Source: Marinobacter oulmenensis (GTDB lineage Bacteria > Pseudomonadota > Gammaproteobacteria > Pseudomonadales > Oleiphilaceae). From it: a stretch of DNA of 64,000 bases. Positions within the stretch are counted from its first letter, which is position 1. Each line of letters begins with the position of its first letter. The stretch lies in the NCBI RefSeq assembly GCF_014201735.1, contig NZ_JACHFE010000003.1, positions 124,001 through 188,000 of the forward strand. The letters run 5' to 3'. The translations under genes were made by a program, and so were the position numbers. Below, in pieces: positions 19,023-28,084 of this stretch. The notes below the pieces were generated by a model. The model searched no databases, was not told the DNA's origin, and saw only the letters and a program-made list of their open reading frames with translations.

Positions 19023-19331
19023 ATGCGCAAATACCTGCTGATTAGCGAGTTTTCGTGCCTTGCGGTACTTCTGGCCTCCATGGCCTGGCTGGGCAACTCA
19101 TCCGGCGGCGAAGCCCCACCGGCCGCCACCGCCTGGCTTCTGGTTCCGGCCCTGGCCAGCCTTGGCGTCTTCCTCAGCTTTCTGGGCCTGATGTACCTGC
19201 GCTGGGTGGCGTCCAGCGAACAGTCTGCCCCCCGGCACAAAATCGTATTCGCACTGCTGACCATCACACTTCTGAGCCTCTGGGTCTATGGTATTGCCAA
19301 CACCTGGTCCGGCCTTCATTCCGCAGCCTGA
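19023..19331 (+). CDS. Small membrane protein of unknown function
   Basis: 102 residues with three hydrophobic stretches, at about 5-22, 37-58 and 74-95. I do not recognise the family and no catalytic residues stand out. It ends 9 bases before pldA and is probably co-transcribed with it; the upstream intergenic region is AT-rich and shared with the divergent cytochrome gene. Confidence 0.65.
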   Translation: MRKYLLISEFSCLAVLLASMAWLGNSSGGEAPPAATAWLLVPALASLGVFLSFLGLMYLRWVASSEQSAPRHKIVFALLTITLLSLWVYGIANTWSGLHSAA

Positions 19332-19340
19332 GGATTTCCA

Positions 19341-20321
19341 ATGATACGTTGCCCTTCCCTGCCGCACCTTGCGGTTATCGGTTTGACCGGACTGGTCGTT
19401 TCTTCCCAGGCCCTGGCCCGGGAAAACGACGCACCGTCTCCGGAAAACTGCGCACAAATCGAAGACGATGCCCAGCGACTGGTCTGCTACGACCTTCAGA
19501 CGGCAAAAAAGGATAAAACCCAGGAAACCGTGGAAAAGGCGGAAAAGTCCATTTTTTCTTTCACCGGTGGTTTTGTCAGCCACCGCCCGAACTACATTCT
19601 CCCCATCTCCTGGGTCCGGGACCCGAACCCTTACCCGGTCAGCCCCGGATTGGGAACGTCCGACTACGGCTATGAACTGGAAAACGAAGAGGCCAAATAC
19701 CAGATCAGCTTCAAGGTGCCGCTGCTGACCGGCCTGTTCGAGGACGGCACTACCTTCTGGTTCGGCTACACCCAGAAATCCTTCTGGCAGGTCTACAACC
19801 AGGAGGACTCAGCCCCGTTCCGGGAAACCAACTACGAACCGGAGCTGTTTTTCCGCCAGAAACTGGATTGGGATCTCGGCCCGGGCACACTGGATAATGT
19901 AACTTTCGGCTTCAACCATCAGTCCAACGGCCAGTCCGACCCCGAATCCCGGAGCTGGAACCGGATCATGGCCAGCGCCACCTACCGGACCGACAACTGG
20001 CTGTTCATGGTCAAGCCCTGGTACAAGCTGCCGGAAAACGATAAGGATGAAGCCGACAACGCGGACATTGAAGACTACCTGGGGTACGCCAGCTATCACG
20101 TCATCTACGAGCCAACCGAAGGCCAGACTCTGTCCATGAAGATGATGAACAACCTGCAGTCCACCAACCGCACATCGGTGGAACTGGGCTACAGCTTCCC
20201 GCTGGGCGAGACCATCAAAGGCTTTATCCAGTATTACAACGGCTATGGCGAAAGCCTGATCGACTACAACCACCGCATCGAAAGGGTGGGCATCGGCATC
20301 ATGCTCAACGACTGGCTGTAA
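19341..20321 (+). CDS. pldA: Outer-membrane phospholipase A
   Basis: 326 residues with a signal peptide (1-26). The OMPLA catalytic centre is complete: NHQSNG places His193 and Ser195, and Asn207 lies 14 residues further on in SRSWN, exactly the E. coli spacing. The rest is a 12-strand barrel rich in aromatic residues. It hydrolyses phospholipids that reach the outer leaflet, a role in envelope maintenance. Residues 28-70 carry an additional Cys-containing segment (ENCAQI...LVCYD) before the barrel. Shine-Dalgarno GAGGA precedes the ATG. Confidence 0.93.
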   Translation: MIRCPSLPHLAVIGLTGLVVSSQALARENDAPSPENCAQIEDDAQRLVCYDLQTAKKDKTQETVEKAEKSIFSFTGGFVSHRPNYILPISWVRDPNPYPVSPGLGTSDYGYELENEEAKYQISFKVPLLTGLFEDGTTFWFGYTQKSFWQVYNQEDSAPFRETNYEPELFFRQKLDWDLGPGTLDNVTFGFNHQSNGQSDPESRSWNRIMASATYRTDNWLFMVKPWYKLPENDKDEADNADIEDYLGYASYHVIYEPTEGQTLSMKMMNNLQSTNRTSVELGYSFPLGETIKGFIQYYNGYGESLIDYNHRIERVGIGIMLNDWL

Positions 20322-20337
20322 GACTACCGGGCCATCA

Positions 20338-20445
20338 GGGTGGTGGTACACCTTCCTGAAACACGCTCCTGGCGGCACATCCCTGTGTCGCTTGGGCTCC
20401 GCCATCCCTGGCTCCGCACAGTTTCAGGAAGGTGTACCACCACCC
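20338..20445. repeat. 108-bp palindromic element with 25-bp perfect inverted arms
   Basis: Positions 20338-20362 are the exact reverse complement of 20421-20445. The 58-base centre contains a second hairpin (GCGGCACA pairing with TGTGTCGC, one G-T wobble) and two related copies of a CTCCGCCATCC/CTGGCTCCGC type motif. It sits between the convergent pldA and manB stops, leaving 16 and 22 bases free. It encodes no protein. The form resembles REP/BIME-like or MITE-like intergenic repeats; it may also act as a bidirectional terminator. No second copy was seen in this window. Confidence 0.75.
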
Positions 20446-20467
20446 TTCCACCGTGCCATCCTTCCGG

Positions 20468-21823
20468 TTATTCCTTATTCAGGCGATCCATCACCTGTAA
20501 CAGTTCCTCCGTTTTCTCTTCCATCAACGCCTTGTCCCCACGGGACTCCACGTTCAGCCGCACCACTGGTTCGGTATTGGACATCCGCAGGTTAAAGCGC
20601 CAGTCGTCGTATTCCACGCTCAGGCCGTCCACATGGCTCACCTGCTTGGCGCTGGGCCCGTAGCTGGCTTCAATGGCCGCAATCACTCTGGCGGGATCGT
20701 CGATGGTCCGGTTGATCTCACCACTGGCGGGATAGGCCTCAATCCGGGCATCAATCAGGGAGGACAGTGTCCGGCCTGACTGACACAGACGCTCAGCCAC
20801 CAGCAGCCAGGGGATCATGCCACTGTCGCAATAGGCAAAATCCCGGAAATAGTGGTGGGCGCTCATTTCACCGCCGTAGACCGCATCCTCATCCCGCATG
20901 CGCTGCTTGATAAAGGCGTGACCGGTCTTGCTTTCGATGGCTTCGCCACCGGCGGCCCTGACCAAGTCCAGGGTATTCCAGGTCAGTCTGGGGTCGTGAA
21001 TGACCTTGCCACCGCCGGTCTTGCGCAGGAACTGATCCGCCAGCAGGCCGACAATGTAATAGCCCTCGATGAACCGGCCATTTTCGTCGAAGAAAAAGCA
21101 GCGGTCGTAATCCCCGTCCCAGGCGATGCCCATCGCCGCGCCCTGGGCAATGACGGCATCGGCCGTGGCGGACCGGTTCTCCGGCAGAATCGGGTTGGGC
21201 ACGCCATTGGGGAAGTGGCCATCGGGCTGATGGTGGATCTTGATGAAGTCAAATGGCAGGTGCTGTTCAAGCTCGTCAATCACCAGCCCGGCGCCGCCGT
21301 TACCGGCGTTACAGACGATACTCAGCGGATGCAGGGAGGCGGAATCGATGTACCCCAGCAGGTGGTCCACATAGTCCGTCATCACTTCCAGTGATTCATA
21401 ACTCCCCTGGGTAGCAGCATCGGTAAATGGCTCCAGAACCCGGTCACGGATATCGTTCAGGCCATTGTCCGAACTGATCGGACGGGACCCGGACCCGACC
21501 ATCTTCATGCCATTGTGATCCTTGGGGTTATGGCTGGCCGTGACCATGATGCCGCCATCCATGTTGAAATGACTGGTGGCAAAGTACACCTGCTCTGTAC
21601 CACTCAGCCCGATATCAAACACATCCGCCCCGGCTGCCATCAGCCCGGTTCCCAGGGCCTCGGCAATTTCCGGGCTGGACAGGCGAATGTCGTAACCCAC
21701 GATCACCTTGCGGGCACCGGTGATTTCCACATAGGCCCGGCCAATCTTTTCGGCGAGTTCGGCATTGAGTTGCTCAGGCACCCGACCGCGCAGGTCGTAG
21801 GCCTTGAAACAGGAAAGATCCAT
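20468..21823 (-). CDS. manB: Phosphomannomutase (ManB/CpsG type)
   Basis: 451 residues from ATG 21821-21823 (MDLSCFKAYDLRG), which matches the CpsG start; a further 20 upstream codons are open but not family-like. The phosphoserine loop TASHNPKDHNGMK, metal loop DGDYDRC and sugar-binding loop GGEMSAHHYF are present, with the phosphate-contact RMSNTEP near the end. It interconverts mannose-6-phosphate and mannose-1-phosphate for GDP-mannose and surface polysaccharide synthesis. The similar AlgC acts on both mannose and glucose, so dual specificity cannot be excluded. Confidence 0.88.
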   Translation of the reverse strand: MDLSCFKAYDLRGRVPEQLNAELAEKIGRAYVEITGARKVIVGYDIRLSSPEIAEALGTGLMAAGADVFDIGLSGTEQVYFATSHFNMDGGIMVTASHNPKDHNGMKMVGSGSRPISSDNGLNDIRDRVLEPFTDAATQGSYESLEVMTDYVDHLLGYIDSASLHPLSIVCNAGNGGAGLVIDELEQHLPFDFIKIHHQPDGHFPNGVPNPILPENRSATADAVIAQGAAMGIAWDGDYDRCFFFDENGRFIEGYYIVGLLADQFLRKTGGGKVIHDPRLTWNTLDLVRAAGGEAIESKTGHAFIKQRMRDEDAVYGGEMSAHHYFRDFAYCDSGMIPWLLVAERLCQSGRTLSSLIDARIEAYPASGEINRTIDDPARVIAAIEASYGPSAKQVSHVDGLSVEYDDWRFNLRMSNTEPVVRLNVESRGDKALMEEKTEELLQVMDRLNKE

Positions 21824-21916
21824 CTCAGTCTCCGGAGTCGATAGGAATGGGATAACAACCATTCTACCTGTTTCGGGAAACAAACGAAGTGCGGGGCCAA
21901 AGGCCCGGAAGGAAAC

Positions 21917-21942
21917 AGGCCTGCCAGTCGACCGGCAGGCCT
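21917..21942 (-). terminator. Probable terminator after bfr
   Basis: AGGCCTGCC and GGCAGGCCT form a perfect 9-bp stem with an 8-base loop 11 bases after the bfr stop. On the minus strand it is followed by a T-rich stretch (GTTTCCTTCC) rather than a pure T-run. A second small hairpin (GGGCC-AAA-GGCCC) lies just beyond. Confidence 0.6.
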
Positions 21943-21953
21943 TGAAGGCAGGC

Positions 21954-22427
21954 TTACTCGGCTGCGGATTGCAGCTGGATGTAATTCTGGATACCCATCT
22001 GGGAGATCATCTCAAGCTGGGTTTCGAGGAAGTCGATGTGCTCCTCCTCGCTGGCCAGAATGCTGCGCAGCAGTTCACGTGTCGCGTAGTCCTTGACCTC
22101 TTCACAGTACTCGATGGCTTCCTTGTAATCGGCGTGGCCGCCGATTTCCAGCTTCAGGTCGCACTGCAGCATTTCTTCGACGTTTTCGCCGATCAGCAGC
22201 TTGTTCAGGTCCTGCAGGTTGGGCAGCCCTTCAAGAAACAGAATCCGCTCGATCAACTGATCGGCGTGTTTCATTTCATCGATGGACTCTTCGTATTCCT
22301 TGTCCGCCAGTTTGGTGATCCCCCAGTCCTTGTACATGCGCGAGTGCAGGAAGTACTGGTTGATGGCAGTCAGCTCGTTGGCGAGCGCTTTGTTGAGGTA
22401 CTGAATGACTTTCTTATCGCCTTTCAT
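21954..22427 (-). CDS. bfr: Bacterioferritin
   Basis: 157 residues, four-helix ferritin fold. All ferroxidase ligands are conserved at the E. coli numbering: Glu18, Glu51, His54, Glu94, Glu127, His130, with Tyr25 nearby. Met52, the haem-bridging ligand between subunits, is present, so this is a haem-binding bacterioferritin. The protein forms a 24-mer cage that stores iron. It is transcribed after bfd on the same strand, 135 bases downstream, with a hairpin between them. Confidence 0.96.
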   Translation of the reverse strand: MKGDKKVIQYLNKALANELTAINQYFLHSRMYKDWGITKLADKEYEESIDEMKHADQLIERILFLEGLPNLQDLNKLLIGENVEEMLQCDLKLEIGGHADYKEAIEYCEEVKDYATRELLRSILASEEEHIDFLETQLEMISQMGIQNYIQLQSAAE

Positions 22428-22538
22428 AACCGTTGTCCTTGTTCCGTGATTGCGTTAATTCACAAGGATAGTCGGTTTGGCCGCGATAAAAAATCACCGT
22501 TGGAAAGGACTTACAAGTGGGAATGGAAACAACCGTAA

Positions 22539-22559
22539 CCGGGTGCCTGGAGCACCCGG
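22539..22559 (-). terminator. Hairpin between bfd and bfr
   Basis: CCGGGTGC and GCACCCGG form a perfect 8-bp stem around a 5-base loop just past the bfd stop. The minus strand continues with a T-rich tract (TTACGGTTGTTTCC). It could end most bfd transcripts or separate bfd and bfr expression. Confidence 0.6.
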
Positions 22560-22562
22560 CGC

Positions 22563-22769
22563 TCAGGCAGGCTGAGCCAGCATGTTTGCCATGGCCAGGT
22601 AGTCCGGCGTGCGGGACTCCCGCAGGATTTCCCGGGCGCTGCAGGCGCAGCGACCACACTGGCGGCCGACACCCAGCTCTTTGCCCAACTGGCGCATGGA
22701 GCTGACACCGTTTTCCGCAGCCTCACGGATTTCCCGATCGGTCACACCCTGGCAAAGGCAAACGTACAT
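22563..22769 (-). CDS. bfd: Bacterioferritin-associated ferredoxin
   Basis: 68 residues, BFD-like [2Fe-2S] domain with the four cluster cysteines at positions 4, 6, 38 and 41 (YVCLCQGVTD and QCGRCACSA). Bfd docks on bacterioferritin and passes electrons that reduce and release stored iron. Pairing with bfr immediately downstream supports this role. The C-terminal extension (YLAMANMLAQPA) is short. A Fur-like site lies upstream. Confidence 0.94.
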   Translation of the reverse strand: MYVCLCQGVTDREIREAAENGVSSMRQLGKELGVGRQCGRCACSAREILRESRTPDYLAMANMLAQPA

Positions 22770-22801
22770 AAGAGGATCTCATCAACAAAACCAATGGTAG
22801 T

Positions 22802-22820
22802 GATAAGTATTGTTATTTGC
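22802..22820 (-). promoter_or_regulatory. Possible Fur box upstream of bfd
   Basis: GATAAGTATTGTTATTTGC, 33 bases before the bfd start, matches the 19-bp Fur consensus at roughly 12 positions. bfd is commonly iron-repressed through Fur in gammaproteobacteria, so the position makes sense, but the match is moderate. Confidence 0.35.
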
Positions 22821-22867
22821 AGACGGGATTGCAACCCCTTTGCACATTTTTTGTTCTTAATTTTTGA

Positions 22868-24163
22868 TCAGACCTCACTCTCCCGGGTCAGATTGCGGGC
22901 GCCAGTGTCAGTAACCGCGACATTGTCCTCAATGCGGATGCCACCGCAACCTGCCAGTTCATCAATGAGCGACGAATTCAGGTGGCGCTTCATGGCACCG
23001 GACATCAACGGGTCCAGCAGGGACGGAATGAAATACAGCCCCGGCTCGATAGTGACCACCATGCCGGGCTCCAGCGTCCGGGTCAGCCGCAGGAAGGGCG
23101 CATCTGCCGGGGGCGGGGTCGGTTTTCCGGCCACATCGTGCACCTGGATACCCAGGAAATGCCCGATTCCGTGAGGGAAGAACGCACGGGTAATGCCCTC
23201 GGCGACCATGGTGTCGTCATCCAGGCCGGTGACCAGCCCGGAAGCGGAAAGCAGCGCCGCCACTCCCTGATGAGCCTTGCGGTGGATCTCAAGATACTCC
23301 ACCCCGGGCGCTACCTGTTCACAGAGCCGACGCTGAAGCAACTCCATGCCATGCACCAGCGAGGCGAAGCGGTCCTGGCCCGCCCCCGGCGTGGTCCGGG
23401 TGATGTCTGAACAGTACCCGCGATAACGGACCCCGGCATCAATCAGCAGGCTGCGGGAACGGGCAGGCCGCCGGGTCCCGTAATGCTGGTAATGCAGGGT
23501 GCCTGCGTGTTCGTTGATGCCAATGATGCTGTGATACGGCGCCTCGGCTTCCCTCTGTCCGGTAGCACGCTGATAGGCCAGATTAATACCGAACTCGCTC
23601 TGCCCACCCGCGAAGGCCTCCCGAGCGGAGCGGTGGCCATCCAGGGCAATAGCATTGGCCTGGGCCAGGCATTCGATTTCATAGCGGGTTTTGTGAACGC
23701 GGGTTTCGTCCAGCGCGCCCAGAAGCCCTGGCGGATTGTGTTCCCCGAAACCGACGCCCGCCAGTACCCACGGATCCCCGACCACGGCCAGGCGTCCGGC
23801 ACTTTCCAGTTGTGGGGCCTCCGGCGTCTGCTGGCTGCGTACTTCAATGAAGCTCTGCCAGGGCTCCTGCTCCAGCGCCAGGTTGGCGTGCCAGAAATCC
23901 ACTGGCTCGAACAGCCACAAAACGGGATTCTGCCCTGCCCGGATCCAGAGCCAGCAATGCTCGCGACCGGTCAGCCCGGTCCAGTGCAGGAAGGGCCCAT
24001 AGCCCTGAAAATGCCAGGCCTGGTCATCACCGTAGCGATAAGGCGCCGCGCCGGAGGCAATCAGCAGGCTGTCGTAGCCGTGGGTCTGGAGGGCGGATTC
24101 GTACCTCTGCTGCAGCTGGTCCAGGTGATCGAGCTGCAAAGACAACAGGGAAGGGTTGGACAT
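22868..24163 (-). CDS. pepQ: Xaa-Pro dipeptidase
   Basis: 431 residues, the length of PepQ. The C-terminal pita-bread domain carries the di-metal ligands: the Asp pair in LIDAGVRYRGYCSDITRT, His in FFPHGIGHFLG, Glu in TIEPGLYF and Glu in RIEDNVAV. It cleaves dipeptides with C-terminal proline in the cytoplasm. Marine homologues (Alteromonas OPAA) also hydrolyse organophosphates as a side activity. Its start is one base past the stop of a LysR gene on the same strand, so the two are probably transcribed together. Confidence 0.93.
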   Translation of the reverse strand: MSNPSLLSLQLDHLDQLQQRYESALQTHGYDSLLIASGAAPYRYGDDQAWHFQGYGPFLHWTGLTGREHCWLWIRAGQNPVLWLFEPVDFWHANLALEQEPWQSFIEVRSQQTPEAPQLESAGRLAVVGDPWVLAGVGFGEHNPPGLLGALDETRVHKTRYEIECLAQANAIALDGHRSAREAFAGGQSEFGINLAYQRATGQREAEAPYHSIIGINEHAGTLHYQHYGTRRPARSRSLLIDAGVRYRGYCSDITRTTPGAGQDRFASLVHGMELLQRRLCEQVAPGVEYLEIHRKAHQGVAALLSASGLVTGLDDDTMVAEGITRAFFPHGIGHFLGIQVHDVAGKPTPPPADAPFLRLTRTLEPGMVVTIEPGLYFIPSLLDPLMSGAMKRHLNSSLIDELAGCGGIRIEDNVAVTDTGARNLTRESEV

Positions 24164-24164
24164 G

Positions 24165-25070
24165 TCAGGTTTCCAGTTGTTTCCAAAGATTCAGCAGATC
24201 CGGCGAGCGGGCATCCCGCAGGCGGATCAGTCGTATTTCCAGGGGCACATCCCAGCGCTCATCACCGGCCCTTACCAGACTGCCGAACTGTTCACTTTTC
24301 TCACTCATTCGCCGTGGCAGCCAGCCCATCCCAAACCCCTGTTTAACCAGGGCCTTGATACTGGAGGACTGGGTGTTCTCGTTCAGGGGCAACAGGTTAG
24401 CCCCCAGGTTGTTCCGGCCCAGGTGCCCCTCAATGGCGGATTGCAGAAAGCCACGGCTGTGGTAGGCAATCAGCGGAACCGGCTGCTCGGCATTGCCGGG
24501 CAGGCCAAAACGCGGCTGCCCAGTGTCATCGGCAATGCTGACCGGCACGAGGGCCTCCCGGGCCACCACCAGCCAGTCAAACTTGCCGGCATCCAGGCGG
24601 CTGCGCCAGGGCAGGTCCGGGTGCCAGTAGCAAAGCACCAGCTCACACTCCCCGCTCTCCAGTGCATCCAGAAACTGCTCGCCAATCCAGTTGGTGGCGT
24701 TCAGGTTCAGTTTCAGCCGCTCGGCTATGCCCGCCTCCCGGGCCCAGCCCTGGTAGAAATGGGAAAACAGGCCCTGGGTCGAGCCCACACTGATACGGGC
24801 CGAGGCCTCGGCCTCCAGGGCGGTGATGCGGTCACGGGTATCGCGAACGTCCCGGGTGGTGCGCTCACACAGTTCCTGGAACAGCTCACCCGCCGGCGTC
24901 AGCGTCAGGGGCAGGGTCTGACGATTGATCAGCGTCGTGCCCATGGCCTCTTCCAGCAGTTTGATGCGACGGCTGAACGTAGGCTGGCTCACGTGCTGCT
25001 GCTCGGCAGCCCGTGAGAAATGGCGCGTACGTGCCAGCGCCAGGAAGTCTTCCAGCCAGCGTATTTCCAT
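24165..25070 (-). CDS. LysR-family regulator, HypT-like
   Basis: 301 residues with the winged-helix at residues 1-60 (WLEDFLALARTRHFSRAAEQQHVSQPTFSRRIKLLE) followed by a LysR effector domain. The start and layout resemble HypT (YjiE), the hypochlorite-responsive LysR regulator of E. coli, but the effector cannot be told from sequence. It stops one base before pepQ begins, which suggests that it controls or is co-expressed with the peptidase. The regulator is preceded by a 71-base gap to the peptide transporter operon. Confidence 0.8.
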   Translation of the reverse strand: MEIRWLEDFLALARTRHFSRAAEQQHVSQPTFSRRIKLLEEAMGTTLINRQTLPLTLTPAGELFQELCERTTRDVRDTRDRITALEAEASARISVGSTQGLFSHFYQGWAREAGIAERLKLNLNATNWIGEQFLDALESGECELVLCYWHPDLPWRSRLDAGKFDWLVVAREALVPVSIADDTGQPRFGLPGNAEQPVPLIAYHSRGFLQSAIEGHLGRNNLGANLLPLNENTQSSSIKALVKQGFGMGWLPRRMSEKSEQFGSLVRAGDERWDVPLEIRLIRLRDARSPDLLNLWKQLET

Positions 25071-25141
25071 GGAGTTTCCAGCAGCTTGATTCGAAGGTTA
25101 TCAGTCGACTGAAGGCATCATAGCCTATTGCCTCCCGTGCG

Positions 25142-26152
25142 CTACAACCGCCCTTCCTCCACGGCGTGACAGGCCACGCGAGCTCCTTCATCCGTTGCGA
25201 TCAGCTCCGGCACTTCGGCCCGACAACGCTCATTGGCATACGGGCAACGACCGTGGAACACGCAGCCCGAGGGCAGGTTCACCGGCGTGGGCACCTCACC
25301 CTGCAGGCGGATGTGATTGGGCCGGTCATCCTCCAGCTTGGGAATGGCCGACAGCAGCGCCTGGGTGTAGGGGTGCCGGGGCGTGGCGAAGAGTGTGGCG
25401 GTATCCGCCAGCTCACACACGCGCCCCAGGTACATGACCGCCACCCGGGTACCAAAGTGCTCAACCACCGCCAGATCATGGGTAATAAACAGGTAGGTCA
25501 GCCCCCGGCTCTCCTGGGCGTCCATCAGCAGATTCAGCACCTGGGCCTGAATGGAGACATCCAGGGCCGAGATGGGTTCGTCCGCCACGATGAACTCCGG
25601 GTCCACTGCCAGGGCGCGGGCGATGGCGATCCGCTGGCGCTGGCCACCGGAGAATTCATGGCCGAAGCGACTGCCCCAGTCCGGATCAATCCCCACCGAG
25701 TGCATGACTTCGTGGATCTTGTCGCGCACTTCGATATCGGACCAGTCCGGGTGGTGAAACCGGATCGGCTCCTCCAGCGTCTGCTGGATGGTCATGCGCG
25801 GATTCAGCGAGGCATAGGGGTTCTGGAAGATCATCTGCATCTTGCGCCGGTACGGCAGGGCGTCCTTGCCGTCCAGATTGTCGATGCGCTGGCCGTCGTA
25901 GTGGATCTCACCGCCACTGGGCGAAAGCAGGCCCATGACCGTGCGCGCCACCGTGGATTTGCCACAGCCGGACTCGCCCACCACACACAGGGCCTCGCCA
26001 CGCTGCACGTCCAGGTCCACACCATTGATGGCGTGAACGGCCTCCTGCTTGCGGCGGAACCGGCCGCCTTCGAAGGTAATCTGTTCCAGCAGGTTGCCGG
26101 ACAGATCAAACCGTTTTTCCAGCCCACGGATACTTACCAGGGGGGAGGTCAT
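25142..26152 (-). CDS. dppF: Peptide ABC transporter ATP-binding protein, DppF/OppF type
   Basis: 336 residues. Walker [10 protein letters not shown], signature FSGGQRQRI, Walker B EFIVADEP and the C-terminal oligopeptide_ABC extension with the four-cysteine iron-sulfur-like site ([15 protein letters not shown]) define the DppF/OppF class. It powers import together with DppD. It overlaps dppD by 4 bases and is the last gene of the dppABCDF-type operon. Confidence 0.92.
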   Translation of the reverse strand: MTSPLVSIRGLEKRFDLSGNLLEQITFEGGRFRRKQEAVHAINGVDLDVQRGEALCVVGESGCGKSTVARTVMGLLSPSGGEIHYDGQRIDNLDGKDALPYRRKMQMIFQNPYASLNPRMTIQQTLEEPIRFHHPDWSDIEVRDKIHEVMHSVGIDPDWGSRFGHEFSGGQRQRIAIARALAVDPEFIVADEPISALDVSIQAQVLNLLMDAQESRGLTYLFITHDLAVVEHFGTRVAVMYLGRVCELADTATLFATPRHPYTQALLSAIPKLEDDRPNHIRLQGEVPTPVNLPSGCVFHGRCPYANERCRAEVPELIATDEGARVACHAVEEGRL

Positions 26153-27147
26153 GATTCGGCCTCCTGCATCTGTCTCTCCTGTTCAATCAGGTTGGCCACT
26201 TCGTAACAGGCCACGTCCACGTTGCCGGAGCGCACATACTCCGGCATCGAGTGCTTGCACTGCTCGGTGGCAAAACGGCAGCGCGGATGGAACGGGCAGC
26301 CCTTTGGTACATTTTTCAGGGACGGCATGGCACCGGGGATCTGGAACAGCCGATCACCCGGCTCGCCCATCTGCGGCAGGGCGTTGATCAGGCCCTGGGT
26401 GTAGGGGTGCTGGGCATCGTTGATGATTTCCCGCGTGGGGCCCTGTTCAATGATCCGCCCCGAGTACATCACCAGCATGCGCTGGGTGACCTGGGACACC
26501 ACGCCCAGATCGTGGGTGATCAGCATCAGCGCCACGTTCTCCTGCTCACAGAGATTGAGCAGCAGGTCCATGATCTCGGCCTGGATGGTCACATCCAGTG
26601 CGGTGGTGGGCTCATCGGCGATGATGATTTCCGGGTCCAGCAGCAGTGCGATTGCAATGATCACCCGCTGGCGCATGCCACCGGAGAGTTCATGGGGGTA
26701 CTGATCCAGACGTTTTTCCGGAGACGGGATCTGCACCTTCTGCAGCCGGTCCAGGGCGATCGCCCTCGCCTCTTTCTTGCTGATCTTGCGGTGGGCCTGA
26801 ATGGCTTCCACCATCTGGGTACCGATGGTGAGCACCGGATTCAGGGTCATCATCGGGTCCTGAAAGATCATGGCGATGCGGTTGCCGCGGATGCCCCGCA
26901 GTTCACGCTCGCTCATGGCCGCCAGGTCCCGGCCTTCAAACAGGATCTGCCCGTCGGCGATATAGCCGGGTTTGGCGATCAGGTTGAGGATGGAAAACGC
27001 CGCCACCGATTTACCGGCGCCGGACTCACCCACCAGACCCAGGCGTTCGCCCTTGTCCAGGCTGAAGCTGATGCCACGCAGGGCGGTCAGATCGCCGCCG
27101 CGCACGGCAAAGCGGGCATCGAGATTTTTAACTTCCAACAGTGCCAT
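26149..27147 (-). CDS. dppD: Peptide ABC transporter ATP-binding protein, DppD/OppD type
   Basis: 332 residues with Walker [10 protein letters not shown], signature LSGGMRQRV, Walker [15 protein letters not shown] and a C-terminal [15 protein letters not shown] cysteine-rich motif. It is the partner ATPase to DppF in a peptide or nickel-type importer. The gene begins 4 bases after the dppC stop and overlaps dppF by 4 bases. Confidence 0.92.
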   Translation of the reverse strand: MALLEVKNLDARFAVRGGDLTALRGISFSLDKGERLGLVGESGAGKSVAAFSILNLIAKPGYIADGQILFEGRDLAAMSERELRGIRGNRIAMIFQDPMMTLNPVLTIGTQMVEAIQAHRKISKKEARAIALDRLQKVQIPSPEKRLDQYPHELSGGMRQRVIIAIALLLDPEIIIADEPTTALDVTIQAEIMDLLLNLCEQENVALMLITHDLGVVSQVTQRMLVMYSGRIIEQGPTREIINDAQHPYTQGLINALPQMGEPGDRLFQIPGAMPSLKNVPKGCPFHPRCRFATEQCKHSMPEYVRSGNVDVACYEVANLIEQERQMQEAES

Positions 27148-27151
27148 GGTG

Positions 27152-28084
27152 TTACCCCTTGTACAGCCGTGGGTTCATGACATCCCGCGACCAGTCACCC
27201 AACAGGTTGATGACCAGTACGAGCACCACCAGCACCAGGCCCGGGATCAGTGTGATCCACCAGGAACCGCTCTGGATATAATCAAAGCCGGACTTGATCA
27301 GCGAACCCAGCGACGGCTGGGTTTCCGGCATGCCGAGCCCAAGGAACGACAGGGCCGCCTCGGAGATGATCGCGTTGGCGATCTGGACCGTGGCGATCAC
27401 GAAGATCGGCGAAAGGGTATTGGGCAGGATGTGCCGGAACATGATCCGGGGCGTGCCGAAGCCCATGACTTTCGCCGCATCCACATACTCTTTTTTCTTC
27501 TCCGCCAGTACGGAGGCCCGCACGGTACGGGCAATCTGCGGCCATTCTGCCACGCCGATGATGAAAATCAGCATGTAGATGGCAATCTCACCGAACATCA
27601 GGTTGCCGAAGCTGGCCTTGAACACCGCCCCCACGATGATCGCCACCATCAGGGTGGAGAAGGACAGCTGGACATCGGCAATGCGCATCAGAATGGAATC
27701 CACCTTGCCGCCCAGATAGCCGGCCAGCAGGCCAAACAGGATACCCAGCGCCGCCTGCAGCACCACGGCGCCAAAACCGATCAACAGGGAGACACGGGTG
27801 CCGTACAGAATGGTGGACAGCAGGTCGCGACCCTGGGCGTCCGTACCCAGCGGGAAGGCCGGGTCGGAACCGTCCAGCCCTGCCGGTGGCAGTTCCGAAT
27901 TCATGATGTTGATCTGAGCCAGATCGTAGGGATCAGTAGGCGCCAGCAGCGGGGCGAACACCGCCGCGAACACCATCAGCACCAGCACCAGGGTGCTGAG
28001 GATCGCCACCTTGTCGCGCTTGAAGCTGTACCAGAAAAAGGACTCGCGGAAGCGGTCCCAGCGGGAAACCGTTGCCGTTGTCAT
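27152..28084 (-). CDS. dppC: Peptide ABC transporter permease, DppC type
   Basis: 310 residues with six hydrophobic segments; the first (about 28-52) is followed by an extracytoplasmic region with the OppC_N pattern, and the BPD_transp_1 domain contains the EAA loop (YVDAAKVMGFGTPRIMFRHILPN). It forms the membrane channel together with DppB. Its start overlaps the dppB stop by 4 bases. Confidence 0.92.
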   Translation of the reverse strand: MTTATVSRWDRFRESFFWYSFKRDKVAILSTLVLVLMVFAAVFAPLLAPTDPYDLAQINIMNSELPPAGLDGSDPAFPLGTDAQGRDLLSTILYGTRVSLLIGFGAVVLQAALGILFGLLAGYLGGKVDSILMRIADVQLSFSTLMVAIIVGAVFKASFGNLMFGEIAIYMLIFIIGVAEWPQIARTVRASVLAEKKKEYVDAAKVMGFGTPRIMFRHILPNTLSPIFVIATVQIANAIISEAALSFLGLGMPETQPSLGSLIKSGFDYIQSGSWWITLIPGLVLVVLVLVINLLGDWSRDVMNPRLYKG

